Below the pieces are notes generated by a model. It was not told the DNA's origin, made no database searches, and saw only the letters and a program-made list of their open reading frames with translations. The position numbers and the translations under genes were made by a program. 64,000 nucleotides of DNA from Methanocorpusculum sp. UBA424 (GTDB taxonomy: Archaea > Halobacteriota > Methanomicrobia > Methanomicrobiales > Methanocorpusculaceae): assembly GCA_002498375.1 (NCBI GenBank), contig DAHC01000003.1:62001-126000 (forward strand), read 5' to 3'. Within the stretch, counting starts at the first letter, position 1. Each line of letters opens with the position of its first letter. Positions 24,402 to 33,276 of this stretch are shown in pieces.

Positions 24402-25904
24402 TTATTCTTTTTTCCGGCCGTTTTTCGCTGCAAGAGCACTCATATACGCGCTCACTGCCGCCGTGACCGCGATGGTCTTTTCCTTTCCCTGACGGAGGGA
24501 ATCCCCGAGCTGATTCATACGGGTCTCGCTCTCACGCATATATCTTGCGAGCGCCTTGGTAATTTCCGGATCCTGAAGGAAATGTGTGTGCGTATTTCCT
24601 GCGATAAACTCCGGATTGTTCATCACTGCATAATGGAGAGGAAGTGTCGTTTTTACACCGATGATGACGTACTCCGTGAGGGCACGGCGCATTCTCGCGA
24701 CGGTTTCTTCACGGGTCATTGCCCGTGCACAGAGTTTTGCGATCATCGAGTCATACAGAGGCGGGATCGAGTACCCTGCATGGATGCAGCTGTCGATCCT
24801 GATGCCCGGCCCTCCCGGAGACCGGTAGCGGCTGATCTTTCCTGCATCCGCCTGGAAGTTGTTCATCGGATCCTCTGCATTCACCCGGCACTCGATCGCG
24901 TGTCCACGGCAGGTGATCTGATCCTGAAGATACGGGAGAGGTTCGCCGGCAGCGACCTGGATCTGCATTCTGACCATATCCATTCCGGTGATCAGCTCGG
25001 TCACGGTATGTTCGACCTGCAGACGGGTGTTCATCTCCATGAAGTAATACTTTCCCGAATCATACAGGAACTCAACGGTCCCGGCATTTTCATAATTGCA
25101 GGTTTTCGCAACGGTGATCGCAGACTGGGTCATTCGTTCGCGGAGTTCCTCGGTCATGATGGGGCACGGAGCCTCTTCGATGAGTTTCTGGTGACGTCTC
25201 TGGATGGAACACTCACGCTCGAACATGTGGATCACATCACCTTTGGAGTCGGCGAAGACCTGGACCTCGATATGTCTGGGTTTTGCCAGATACTTTTCGA
25301 TGAAAACCGTCGAGTCGCCGAAGGCTGAAGCTGCTGTCCTGCTGGATTTTGCGATTGCTTCGTCGAGTTCGGCTTCGTTGTTGACGATGGTCATCCCGAT
25401 ACCCCCCCCGCCGGCGGACGCTTTCACGATGACCGGGTACCCGATCGACTCGGCAAATGCTTTTGCCTCGTCATGATCTGTACTCTTGGTCCAGGGAAGG
25501 ACCGGAACGCCGGCATCGTGCATCGCCTGCTTAGAGTCGAGTTTGGAACCCATCATTTTGATGGTCGCTTCCGACGGCCCGATGAACGTGAATCCGGCTT
25601 TTTTTACTGCTGCGGAAAATGCTGCTTTTTCTGCAAGAAATCCGTATCCCGGGTGAATGGCATCGGCGCCCGCCATCTCGGCGACCTCGAGGATCCTATC
25701 CATATTGAGGTAGCTTTTCGTCGGGTGGGCAGCTCCGATGAGAAAAGCCTCATCGGCGTACTTTACGTGTAAGGCATTCGCATCGGCTTCCGAGTAAACG
25801 GCAACCGTTTCGATACCCATTTCCCGGCATGCACGCATAACGCGAATGGCGATCTCTCCCCTGTTCGCAACCAATACTTTGTCAAAGTATTCGTTTTTAC
25901 TCAT
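24402..25904 (-). CDS. pycA: Pyruvate carboxylase subunit A (biotin carboxylase)
   Basis: PycA carboxylates biotin on PycB with ATP and bicarbonate. It has 500 residues with the biotin carboxylase N-domain (VLVANRGEIAIRVMRACREMG), ATP-grasp loop (KASAGGGGIGM), EMNTRLQVEHTVTE catalytic region and a C-domain. The last about 50 residues extend beyond the usual biotin carboxylase core of about 450, as in methanogen PycA. Its ATG overlaps the stop of pycB by 4 bp. Neighbouring birA and bioY supply and attach the cofactor. Confidence 0.95.
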   Translation of the reverse strand: MSKNEYFDKVLVANRGEIAIRVMRACREMGIETVAVYSEADANALHVKYADEAFLIGAAHPTKSYLNMDRILEVAEMAGADAIHPGYGFLAEKAAFSAAVKKAGFTFIGPSEATIKMMGSKLDSKQAMHDAGVPVLPWTKSTDHDEAKAFAESIGYPVIVKASAGGGGIGMTIVNNEAELDEAIAKSSRTAASAFGDSTVFIEKYLAKPRHIEVQVFADSKGDVIHMFERECSIQRRHQKLIEEAPCPIMTEELRERMTQSAITVAKTCNYENAGTVEFLYDSGKYYFMEMNTRLQVEHTVTELITGMDMVRMQIQVAAGEPLPYLQDQITCRGHAIECRVNAEDPMNNFQADAGKISRYRSPGGPGIRIDSCIHAGYSIPPLYDSMIAKLCARAMTREETVARMRRALTEYVIIGVKTTLPLHYAVMNNPEFIAGNTHTHFLQDPEITKALARYMRESETRMNQLGDSLRQGKEKTIAVTAAVSAYMSALAAKNGRKKE

Positions 25905-27634
25905 TGCACCACCACTAAAACATCGCCGCTCTGGACGACGGCTCCATTCTCGACGAAGATCTCGGTGACCGTACCGTCGATCGGGCTGACGATCGGATTC
26001 TCCATTTTCATCGCTTCGAGAACGAGGAGGGTCTCGCCGGCAGATACTTTCTGTCCTGCCTGAACTTTGATGTCAAGAACCATGCCCTGGATGCTGCTCT
26101 TCACGCCGCCGGGAACATCGCCGCGCGGCCTGGTCTCGGCGGACTTCACGGAACTGACGACGGCTTCTCCTTCGACGGAGAGGATCCGAACGGCATAGAT
26201 CTCGCCGTCGACCTCGACTTCCATGGATCTGGGGATGTCATAGTCTGCCGGGGCAATACCGCCGACCGAGGTCGGAACAACCGGGAATTCTTCGGCTTTC
26301 TTCTCGCTTTTCAGGAATGCCGGGGCAATTGCGGGATAGAGAATATAGGTGAGAACATCCTCCTCTTTTTTGACGAGACCCTGTGCTTCTGCGTCGGCTT
26401 TCATCTTGTCATAGATCGGTTCAAGGGTGTCAGCAGGCCTGCAGGTGATCCGGGGAGTATCGCCGATGATCGAAGTGACCAGAGCTTCGTCGAGCGGTTT
26501 GGGGCTTTTTCCGTATAAGCCTTTGAGATAGTCGCGGACTTCGTTGGTGACGGTCTTGTAGCGTCCGCCCATCAGAACATTCAGCACGGCCTGGGTCCCG
26601 ACGATCTGTGACGTCGGCGTTACGAGAGGAGGATAGCCGAGATCTTCTCTGACCTTGGGGATCTCGAGAAGGACGTCTTCCATTTTGTCCAGAGCGTTCT
26701 GTTCCTTCAGCTGGGAGACAAGGTTGGAGATCATACCGCCCGGAAGCTGATAGGTCAGCACATCGCTGTCGATACGGACACTGATCGGGTCGATCAGGCA
26801 GTCGTATTTGCCTCTGATGTTTGCCGCTGCACTTTTGATCGAACGAAGAGTGGAAAGAGAGATCTGTGTGTCGCGAGGCGTTCCGATAAGAGATGCCACG
26901 ATGCTTTCCGTTGCGGGCTGACTTGTTCCTCCGGCAAAGGGAGACATGGCGGTGTCGAGGATATCGACGCCTGCTTCGATGGCCGCCTGATAACTCATGG
27001 GGGCAATGCCGCTTGTCGAGTGGCTGTGGAGACAGACCGGGATGTCGAGTCTCTCTTTGATGCCGGTGATGAGTTCACGGGCAGCTTCGGGCATAATGAG
27101 CCCGGCCATGTCTTTGATGCATATCGAGTTGCAGCCAAGACCATAGAGTTTCTCGGCCATCGTGACGAAACCTTCGATGCTGTGGACAGGGCTGGTCGTA
27201 TAGGATATAGTGCCCTGCAGGTGATTTCCGGTGTCGATGACGGCGGTCATGGACCTCTGCATGTTTCTGATATCGTTCAGTGCGTCAAAGACCCGAAAGA
27301 CACGGACCCCGTTTTCTGATGCGAAGGAGACGAATTTGTCGACGACATCATCGGGGTAGTGACGATAGCCAACGAGATTTTGCCCCCGGAGAAGCATCTG
27401 GATCGGGGTCTTGACAAATATTTCGCGAAGCGTTCTGAGACGATCCCAAGGGTCGTCATTTAAGTATCTGATACAGGTGTCAAAAGTTGCCCCGCCCCAG
27501 GCTTCAACGGACCAAAATCCGGCTTTTTCCATCTCGCGGGCAAGACCGAGCATATCTTCGGTTCGCATACGCGTTGCCGCTAGTGACTGATGAGCGTCAC
27601 GGAGCGTTGTGTCGGTAATATTGAGTTTTGTCAT
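25901..27634 (-). CDS. pycB: Pyruvate carboxylase subunit B (carboxyltransferase plus biotin carrier)
   Basis: PycB moves CO2 from carboxybiotin to pyruvate, giving oxaloacetate for biosynthesis by the partial reductive citric acid path. The 577-residue protein has the HMGL-like TIM barrel (TDTTLRDAHQSL with metal and substrate residues, then CLHSHSTSGI), a conserved C-terminal linker domain, and a biotinyl domain with EAMKMEN whose Lys (about 543) carries biotin. I start it at 27634, where GGGAGA is 6 nt upstream, and not at the ATG six codons earlier. It is first in the pycB-pycA pair. Confidence 0.95.
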   Translation of the reverse strand: MTKLNITDTTLRDAHQSLAATRMRTEDMLGLAREMEKAGFWSVEAWGGATFDTCIRYLNDDPWDRLRTLREIFVKTPIQMLLRGQNLVGYRHYPDDVVDKFVSFASENGVRVFRVFDALNDIRNMQRSMTAVIDTGNHLQGTISYTTSPVHSIEGFVTMAEKLYGLGCNSICIKDMAGLIMPEAARELITGIKERLDIPVCLHSHSTSGIAPMSYQAAIEAGVDILDTAMSPFAGGTSQPATESIVASLIGTPRDTQISLSTLRSIKSAAANIRGKYDCLIDPISVRIDSDVLTYQLPGGMISNLVSQLKEQNALDKMEDVLLEIPKVREDLGYPPLVTPTSQIVGTQAVLNVLMGGRYKTVTNEVRDYLKGLYGKSPKPLDEALVTSIIGDTPRITCRPADTLEPIYDKMKADAEAQGLVKKEEDVLTYILYPAIAPAFLKSEKKAEEFPVVPTSVGGIAPADYDIPRSMEVEVDGEIYAVRILSVEGEAVVSSVKSAETRPRGDVPGGVKSSIQGMVLDIKVQAGQKVSAGETLLVLEAMKMENPIVSPIDGTVTEIFVENGAVVQSGDVLVVVQ

Positions 27635-27720
27635 GGTGTTCTCCCTGCTCATTCGAGTTATCTAAACCTTTATTATTTTGGAGGGAAGAGTTAAAAAAGT
27701 AGTCCCTCGGGTAATAGAAC

Positions 27721-27755
27721 CAAAATAATTAAAAGCCAGATTCTTTGTGAATCTG
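27721..27755 (-). terminator. Terminator hairpin of the pilin-like adhesin gene
   Basis: GAATCTG (27749-27755) and CAGATTC (27737-27743) pair perfectly over a 5-nt loop. On the minus strand a T-rich stretch follows. It lies 10 bp past the stop of the surface protein gene and also separates it from pycB. Confidence 0.55.
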
Positions 27756-27765
27756 ATGAGATGGT

Positions 27766-29244
27766 TTACGACCAACTGGGAAGATCATCGTCTATAGCCT
27801 GATCTGTTGTAGGGGTAACACTTTGTTGAGACCACACAGCAGGGGTGAATTGAGATGTGATTCCATTCCCAGTAGTTGTAGACCCTGCTTCAGCATAATA
27901 ATTATCTCCGAGTTCTGTTGCAGAATTGCCCGAAATAGGGATATTGTAATAACTCAATGTACCCTCATCTGAATTGTAAATACCCCCGCCATTCTTTGCT
28001 GCGTTGCTGAGAATACTACCACTGTTAAGTGTTAAGGAGCCAACGTTAAATATTCCACCACCATTTTCAGTAGCAGAGTTTGCAGTAATACTACCACCAC
28101 TCATCGTTAAACTCCCCCCCGTATCAAGGAAAATACCACCACCATTTGCAGTAGCAGAGTTCCCAGTAATACTACCGCCATTCATCGTTAAACTCCCCCC
28201 CGTATCAAGGAAAATACCACCACCATTTGCAGTAGCAGAGTTTCCGGTGATACTACTACTGCCACTGATCGTTAAACTCCCTCCTGTATCAAGGAAAATA
28301 CCACCACCATATTTCGCTATATTATTAGCTACAATTAAAGTACTCTGTACAGTCAGGGCACCTGCATTATAGATACCCCCGCCATTTCCATCAGGATTAG
28401 TATTATTTATCATAGTAATTGTAGCTACATTAAAAGAGGCACCGTCTTCAATTACCATGAGAGGGGCATCACCATCCCCATTTCCATCTAAAGTTAGAAG
28501 GGTACCAGAATTCCAATCTACATGAGCGCCAGATTCGATCACAAGGAGAGGGCCATCATAACCTGGGGCACGATAAAATGTGATTTGTGATAAACCCCCT
28601 GAGTTGGTGTTTGGATACATCATTTCAAGATCCTGATTGATGGTTAACGGTTCTTTTCCAATCGTAATATCGTCATATAATGCCAATTGGTTACCTTGTA
28701 GATATGCAATATCAGAATCGGGATGAAGAACATGCCACCAATCGTTAAGTGCTGACTCGAGATCTTCCGGTGATGTAAATTCCACGCTTCCATTTGTACC
28801 CATTGTAAAGTATTGCCCCCCACCACTTGGATCATACACCACGGTTTTATTAATGACCTTACCGCTGAACACAAGAGCAGTTATCCCGTCGGTAAAATTT
28901 CCAGCGATATTGATATGGGTGACATTATTATCGAAGTCTGTTATGATTGCCCCTGACAAGACGCTTGACCCAGAATCAGGAACAGACTGAATATGCCCGT
29001 TATCCAAATAAACCATATATGACTGAAGATACGGGAGATCTTTTCCAGATACGGGGGTAACAGTTGCCGTTTCATTATCATTCACCACCACAGTGAACCC
29101 GACGATTTTAGTATCAATAGTTGAGAATGAGCTAATGCCACTCATCACAGAAACTGATACGATTGCAACAAGAACAACGGATAGTGATATGAGAAGGATC
29201 GTCGCAATCACAGGAGAAACACCGTTGTCCTTTTTTTTATGCAT
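27766..29244 (-). CDS. Pilin-type anchored beta-helix repeat surface protein
   Basis: The N-terminus MHKKKDNGVSPVIATILLIS is the archaeal type IV pilin signature: a basic leader, cleavage expected after Gly8 before VSPVIAT, and a hydrophobic assembly helix to about residue 35. The following about 160 residues form an archaeal pilin-like ectodomain. From about residue 230 to 450 the protein is made of parallel beta-helix repeats with GGGI at each turn; three units of about 27 residues (SITGNSATANGGGIFLDTGG) are nearly identical. The 492-residue length far exceeds ordinary pilins (about 120-200). The gene is visibly more AT-rich than its neighbours. A TATA-like TAATTTATC (29266-29274) is about 26 nt upstream of the ATG. 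A role in adhesion or as a cell-surface filament component is inferred. Confidence 0.85.
   Translation of the reverse strand: MHKKKDNGVSPVIATILLISLSVVLVAIVSVSVMSGISSFSTIDTKIVGFTVVVNDNETATVTPVSGKDLPYLQSYMVYLDNGHIQSVPDSGSSVLSGAIITDFDNNVTHINIAGNFTDGITALVFSGKVINKTVVYDPSGGGQYFTMGTNGSVEFTSPEDLESALNDWWHVLHPDSDIAYLQGNQLALYDDITIGKEPLTINQDLEMMYPNTNSGGLSQITFYRAPGYDGPLLVIESGAHVDWNSGTLLTLDGNGDGDAPLMVIEDGASFNVATITMINNTNPDGNGGGIYNAGALTVQSTLIVANNIAKYGGGIFLDTGGSLTISGSSSITGNSATANGGGIFLDTGGSLTMNGGSITGNSATANGGGIFLDTGGSLTMSGGSITANSATENGGGIFNVGSLTLNSGSILSNAAKNGGGIYNSDEGTLSYYNIPISGNSATELGDNYYAEAGSTTTGNGITSQFTPAVWSQQSVTPTTDQAIDDDLPSWS
28060..28312 (-). repeat. In-frame tandem repeat, 81-84 bp units, in the beta-helix gene
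   Basis: Segments beginning at about 28101, 28182 and 28266 are nearly identical over about 80 bp, at spacings of 81 and 84 bp (27 and 28 codons). Differences are few and mostly synonymous, so the duplications are recent or homogenised. They encode repeat units of the beta-helix. Confidence 0.85.
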
Positions 29245-29312
29245 GAAATAGTGTTGGGTCTTTGGGATAAATTACTTTGTGTCGACTCGGAGACATTACC
29301 TATAAGAGCAAT

Positions 29313-29942
29313 TCAAGAAATCAATAACACTGCAAACAACATAACCGCACTCCCAAGCATCAGAAAATCATACACCCCTGGCGAAAATACCGGAACATAC
29401 GTCCCCCCCGAACAATACCCCAGTCTTGCCAGAAGTGATGACTGAACTCCCGCCCTCCTCAATGAAAGAATAAGCAGACCTGCCGCAAGCGAAGGGACGA
29501 CCGAAACGGAAAACGTCTGCCCCTTGATTTTGAGTGCAGACCGCATACGTGAAAAATCGTCACGGATCTCGCCGATTGCCTGAACGGAAAACTCTGCCGC
29601 CATTCCTGCATCAAACCCGATACGCTGACCAAACAGCCAGACAAAAAAACTCATCAGCTCGCCCGGACGTAAGGACGCCGAGAACCAGAAAGCAAGCAGA
29701 ACGAGAACGAAGATCTTTGCGCCGTAGAAAACATCTCCGCCGGTAAAATACAAAACAACCGAAGGAAACAAACCGACAAAAATCGAGACAGGAACAACGA
29801 CCTTCCAGGAATTTTTTCCAAACGTAGTCTTTGCCCCGAAAACGAGCCACCAGAGAAAAACCGCCGCCGCTCCAAACAGATTCACGAAGGAAAGGACCGA
29901 CAGAAGCACAAGCGTAAGAAGTCGGAGGCGGATATCACTCAC
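29313..29942 (-). CDS. ecfT: Energy-coupling factor transporter transmembrane protein EcfT-like
   Basis: This is the membrane scaffold of an ECF transporter, joining the substrate-binding BioY to the ATPases. The 209-residue protein has about four to five membrane segments and, in the cytoplasmic part, SRMRSALKIKGQ, resembling the Ala-Arg-Gly type coupling helices of EcfT. I start at GTG 29942, 8 bp inside the upstream ATPase gene, because the upstream frame lacks family features. It is short compared with the usual 250-270 residues. It is the last gene of bioY-ecfA-ecfA-ecfT. Confidence 0.8.
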   Translation of the reverse strand: MSDIRLRLLTLVLLSVLSFVNLFGAAAVFLWWLVFGAKTTFGKNSWKVVVPVSIFVGLFPSVVLYFTGGDVFYGAKIFVLVLLAFWFSASLRPGELMSFFVWLFGQRIGFDAGMAAEFSVQAIGEIRDDFSRMRSALKIKGQTFSVSVVPSLAAGLLILSLRRAGVQSSLLARLGYCSGGTYVPVFSPGVYDFLMLGSAVMLFAVLLIS

Positions 29943-30498
29943 GATACAGCCCTCCGCCGTATATTTTCCACCGCAGAGCGTGATTCGGCGCAAACTCCGT
30001 TTCATGAGAAAAAACGATCGTGATTCCCCGGCGGTTTTTGATCAGACCGGTCAAAACCTCCTTCGCCGAAACATCCAGCGAAGCATACGGTTCATCGAGA
30101 ATGAGAACATCCGGATCCTTCGCAAAAACACAGGCAAGCATCAGCCGTTTCAGTTCCCCTCTGGAGAGAGAGAAAGGATCTCGATCCGAAACCTTCACAT
30201 CGAAACTGGAAAATGCCGGACCACCACAGGAGACACCCCATGACGATATCTCGCGGGAAACGGTCGGACCCGTCACCTGATACTCGGGAAACTGCATCAA
30301 AAAAACACGGGACCGGCATCCTTCCAGAATTATTTGCCCGGATTCGACCAAAGACAATCCCGCAAGAGCCGAGCCAAGTGTGGATTTACCTGACCCGATC
30401 CTGCCGGAAATCATATGGACCCCTTCTGAAAAAAAATCGTCCGCTGTTAGAGAAAACGTACCTGCACGGAGTTGGACCGAAGAGAGAACGATTCTCAC
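29935..30498 (-). CDS. Energy-coupling factor transporter ATPase (second)
   Basis: The 187-residue ABC ATPase has Walker A GRIGSGKST (32-40), Q-loop Gln69 in LMQFPEYQ, signature LSRGE (111-115), Walker B VLILDEP with catalytic Glu136, and switch His165. All catalytic parts are present although it is 40-90 residues shorter than typical EcfA, lacking the extra C-terminal part. It overlaps the first ATPase gene by 4 bp and ecfT by 8 bp, which indicates a 1:1:1 module. Confidence 0.88.
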   Translation of the reverse strand: MRIVLSSVQLRAGTFSLTADDFFSEGVHMISGRIGSGKSTLGSALAGLSLVESGQIILEGCRSRVFLMQFPEYQVTGPTVSREISSWGVSCGGPAFSSFDVKVSDRDPFSLSRGELKRLMLACVFAKDPDVLILDEPYASLDVSAKEVLTGLIKNRRGITIVFSHETEFAPNHALRWKIYGGGLYRE

Positions 30499-31070
30499 AG
30501 CCTCACCTCAAACTCCGCTCTGTGTCTCAGGGAAAAGGAGTGCGAACTCCACATCACATACGAAATATTTCTCGAAGCGATAAATGACCGAAGATCTTCG
30601 ACGGTCTCCGGGTCCAGATGGGAATCCGGCTCGTCGAGTACGAGAAGGATCGGATCGTGAACGACCGCCGCCGTTATGCCAACGAGCATCTTCTCCCCGC
30701 CGGAAAGCGTCCGGCACTCCCGATCGAGCAGATGCGTTATGCCAGCTTCCTCTGCTGTTTGCAAAACTTTATCTTCGATTTTTGCCTGCGGAATTTTGGC
30801 AAACCGAAGGGAGGAAGCGATCTCCTCAAAGACGATCGGAAACAGCAGATGGCGGTCGGGAAACTCACTCACGTAACCGACATTCTGTAGACGGGGAGAG
30901 AGACCGTCTATACTCACCGAACCTGAATCCGGAAGAGTGATCCCCGAACATATCTTCAGGAGCGTTGTCTTGCCGGCGCCGTTTTTGCCGGAGACCACCG
31001 TAAGTCCGGGCGGAATCGAAAGAGAAGGGATGCTCAAAACCCCGTGACGGAGATCGGTTACTTCAATCAA
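30495..31070 (-). CDS. Energy-coupling factor transporter ATPase (first)
   Basis: The 191-residue ABC ATPase shows Walker A GKNGAGKTT (28-36), signature LSGGE (122-126), Walker B LLVLDEP (Glu147) and switch His177. In the Q-loop, where EcfA proteins read YVFQNPD, this protein reads YVSEFPD, so Glu69 stands in for the usual Gln. It is short like its partner. It overlaps bioY by 8 bp at its start. With the second ATPase it would form the heterodimer that drives BioY-EcfT. Confidence 0.88.
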   Translation of the reverse strand: MIEVTDLRHGVLSIPSLSIPPGLTVVSGKNGAGKTTLLKICSGITLPDSGSVSIDGLSPRLQNVGYVSEFPDRHLLFPIVFEEIASSLRFAKIPQAKIEDKVLQTAEEAGITHLLDRECRTLSGGEKMLVGITAAVVHDPILLVLDEPDSHLDPETVEDLRSFIASRNISYVMWSSHSFSLRHRAEFEVRL

Positions 31071-31593
31071 ACACGACCCTCTCGCTTTTTCGCAGACGCA
31101 GCGTTATCAGCTCGACCGCGGTGATTTTGATGAAATCACCGATAATAAACGGAACCACGCAGGCGATCAGAGCAGCCAAAAGCGAAGCTCCCGACGAGAT
31201 CATGAACCATCCGGCTCCGCAAATATAACTGACGAGCGTGGCGAGAACAAGCCCGGTTATATCGGCAGACAGGGTCTTTTTCGAAAAAAACATGCCTGCA
31301 ATGAACGCCATCAGAACGAACCCGATCAAAAACCCGCCGGTCGGACCAAACAGGATCCCGATCCCGGAAGTCCCGTTATGGAAAATCGGCAGACCGAGCG
31401 TGCCGAACAACACATACAGCGCTGTCGGAATCACCGCATATTTTTTCATCACCGATGCCGCCAGCAGAACAAACATCGTCTGGAGCGTGAACGGAACGAC
31501 AAACGGGATGGATATCCAGCCGCCGACCGTGATCAGTGCCACAAACACCGCTGAATAAATGATCAGACCCGAACGTTTTTCGTTACCGTACAT
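31063..31593 (-). CDS. bioY: Biotin transporter BioY
   Basis: BioY is the membrane substrate-binding (S) component that captures biotin for ECF import. The 176-residue protein has six membrane segments and the family motifs ISIPFVVPFTLQTMFVLLAA and GLPIFHNGTSGIGILFGPTGGFLIGF. A BirA operator lies directly against its ATG, so expression should fall when biotin is ample. It leads the bioY-ecfA-ecfA-ecfT operon, which makes a dedicated system likely and not a shared ECF module. Confidence 0.95.
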   Translation of the reverse strand: MYGNEKRSGLIIYSAVFVALITVGGWISIPFVVPFTLQTMFVLLAASVMKKYAVIPTALYVLFGTLGLPIFHNGTSGIGILFGPTGGFLIGFVLMAFIAGMFFSKKTLSADITGLVLATLVSYICGAGWFMISSGASLLAALIACVVPFIIGDFIKITAVELITLRLRKSERVVFD

Positions 31594-31624
31594 TGTTAAC
31601 CATAATTTGTATGCTGGTTAACGA
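31593..31624 (-). promoter_or_regulatory. BirA operator between birA and bioY
   Basis: TTGTTAACC (31593-31601) and GGTTAACGA (31616-31624) form an inverted repeat with a 14-bp spacer, matching at 8 of 9 arm positions. This agrees with the classic BirA box (TTGTwAACC, about 15 bp, GGTTwACAA). It fills most of the 41-bp gap between the birA stop and bioY, and touches the bioY ATG. The BirA here has an N-terminal HTH, so it can act as the repressor. Confidence 0.85.
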
Positions 31625-31634
31625 TAAAAAAGGA

Positions 31635-32621
31635 TCAGATAAGATAGCAGTCGCCCGCTATCACGCGTTCGATCTCGCCGTTATCTTTGTGGATGATCAG
31701 AGCACCCCGTTCATCGACATCGAGTGCCTCCCCCTCGAAGCTCTCGCGAATCGTCCGGACGCGGACCCTTCTATGCAGAGTTCGGGAAAGGCTTCTCCAT
31801 TCCCGGAAAAGCGGCTCGCTCTCGCCTTTCAGAATCATCTGGTACCGGCGTTCGAACTCCTTAAGGAACACGGAAAAGAGCTGGGCACGATCCACATCAT
31901 GGCCGAGTTCATCCGAGAGAGAGGTTACGAGTCGGGAAAGGTTCGGCATGACTTTTTCAACGGAAACGTTCACGTCCACGCCGATACCGACAAGACAGTA
32001 TTTGATAATATCCTCATCGGCTGCAAGTTCGAGCGTTGTTCCGGCAACTTTCTTATCGCCGATGAACACATCGTTCGGCCACTGGATCAACGCCGAAAGC
32101 TCGAACTCGTGTCTGATCGCTCGGGCAAGGGAAATCGAAGCTGCCATCGTGATCAGGAAAATCTGATCGACATGGAGTTTGGGCATTACCACGATCGTCG
32201 CCCAGATACCTCCTTCAGGCGACATCCACACGCGGTTCATTCTGCCAAGACCGCCGGTCTGCTGCTCGGCGATAAGGACCGTTCCCGGCTGAACTTCGTC
32301 TCCGACCTCATGCATCATCTGCCGGGCAAGTGCATCCGTTGAGGGGACCTGCTCGAAATGGTGCATCTCCTGACCGATGACCTTGGTTTTGAGATGCCGT
32401 TTGACCTCATACGGGAGTAATAACCATGTACGTTTCCGAAGCGTGTATCCGGTTTTTGCCGAGGCATCAATAACATATCCGACCTCACGCAGAAGATTGA
32501 CATATTTCCAGACGGCAGTCCGGGATATGCCCAGGCGTTCACTGATAACGTTTCCGGCAACCGGCTGGTCGATTCCGGCTTCGTCCAGAATATGCAGAAC
32601 ATCGAATATTACGTGTGTCAT
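31635..32621 (-). CDS. birA: Bifunctional biotin-protein ligase / biotin operon repressor BirA
   Basis: BirA attaches biotin to PycB and represses biotin genes. The 328-residue protein has an N-terminal winged helix (about 1-62, with VISERLGISRTAVWKYVNLL), the ligase core with TGGLGRMNRVW (122-132, biotinyl-AMP loop), WPNDVFIGDKKVAGTTLE and a C-terminal SH3-like domain (DVDERGALIIH). This is the full bifunctional form; many archaeal ligases lack the HTH. The gene is upstream of bioY on the same strand, and an operator is between the two. Confidence 0.95.
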   Translation of the reverse strand: MTHVIFDVLHILDEAGIDQPVAGNVISERLGISRTAVWKYVNLLREVGYVIDASAKTGYTLRKRTWLLLPYEVKRHLKTKVIGQEMHHFEQVPSTDALARQMMHEVGDEVQPGTVLIAEQQTGGLGRMNRVWMSPEGGIWATIVVMPKLHVDQIFLITMAASISLARAIRHEFELSALIQWPNDVFIGDKKVAGTTLELAADEDIIKYCLVGIGVDVNVSVEKVMPNLSRLVTSLSDELGHDVDRAQLFSVFLKEFERRYQMILKGESEPLFREWRSLSRTLHRRVRVRTIRESFEGEALDVDERGALIIHKDNGEIERVIAGDCYLI

Positions 32622-32706
32622 GAGGGTTTGACTCCAAAATGGATATATGACTTGTTATGCCATCTGAAAAGAAGAAGATTTCGTTTGAAGACAGGTATCT
32701 TTGCGG

Positions 32707-33276
32707 TTAGAAAGAAACGGCGTCCCCTTCGGAAAATTTTTTGAGAAATGTACAGCTCGGATATTCATGCGTGCTTGCAAGGAGAAGCGTGCCTTTTCCA
32801 ATGGGGCACTCGATTAAGACAGGGCAGCCGTTTTCCGCCGTCGCGAGAGGTTTGCCCTCGTAGGTTTCAAACCAGCCGTCGGCAGCGAAATTGGTTGTGT
32901 CGTATCCATCGAAGAGGGATGTCCAGGGAGAGGAGGTATCAACATCAAGGCAGTGTTCGCCAAACGCATAATGATACTCAACGTCAACCGGAAGCCAGTC
33001 ATATCTGTTCGGTGAGGCATCGGCCGCTCCAAAAACGAGAAGTTTTCCGCCTTCTTCAAGATACCGCTCGATACGCCCGGAACATGCACGGAGAGCCGGA
33101 AGAAGTTTCGAGTATGAGGTATTGCCAAACCCGGTCGGGATAATGACGCCGGTGTATTTTCCCCGGTAGAACGGTGCCGAAAGCAGAAGCGGCGTGACGG
33201 CTTCGCAGGGACAGGCTGAATCTTCGACCAGACGATGGAACGCCATCTTCGAATCCCAGAATACGGCGACGGTCAT
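32707..33276 (-). CDS. Hypothetical protein with glutamine amidotransferase-like fold, co-translated with rtcB
   Basis: The 189-residue protein has the strand pattern of class I amidotransferase-like/ThuA-type proteins: VAVFWDSKMAFH at the start, GVIIPTGFGNTSYSKLLPAL, ERYLEEGGKLLVFGAADASP, and a C-terminal GKGTLLLASTHEYPSCTFL. No catalytic nucleophile Cys in the usual elbow is evident, so it may bind a ligand without amidotransferase activity. Its ATG overlaps the rtcB stop by 4 bp (ATGA), so it belongs to the archease-rtcB operon and a role in RNA ligation or repair is possible but unproven. Confidence 0.7.
   Translation of the reverse strand: MTVAVFWDSKMAFHRLVEDSACPCEAVTPLLLSAPFYRGKYTGVIIPTGFGNTSYSKLLPALRACSGRIERYLEEGGKLLVFGAADASPNRYDWLPVDVEYHYAFGEHCLDVDTSSPWTSLFDGYDTTNFAADGWFETYEGKPLATAENGCPVLIECPIGKGTLLLASTHEYPSCTFLKKFSEGDAVSF

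Noticed and set aside
28060..28312. Regular repeats at about 81 bp, possible CRISPR
   Set aside because: The repeats are in frame, have no unique spacers, and encode beta-helix turns of a surface protein.
29313..31070. ECF module for cobalt or nickel paired with nikMN
   Set aside because: The genes overlap bioY and each other and lie behind a BirA operator, so biotin is the better substrate.
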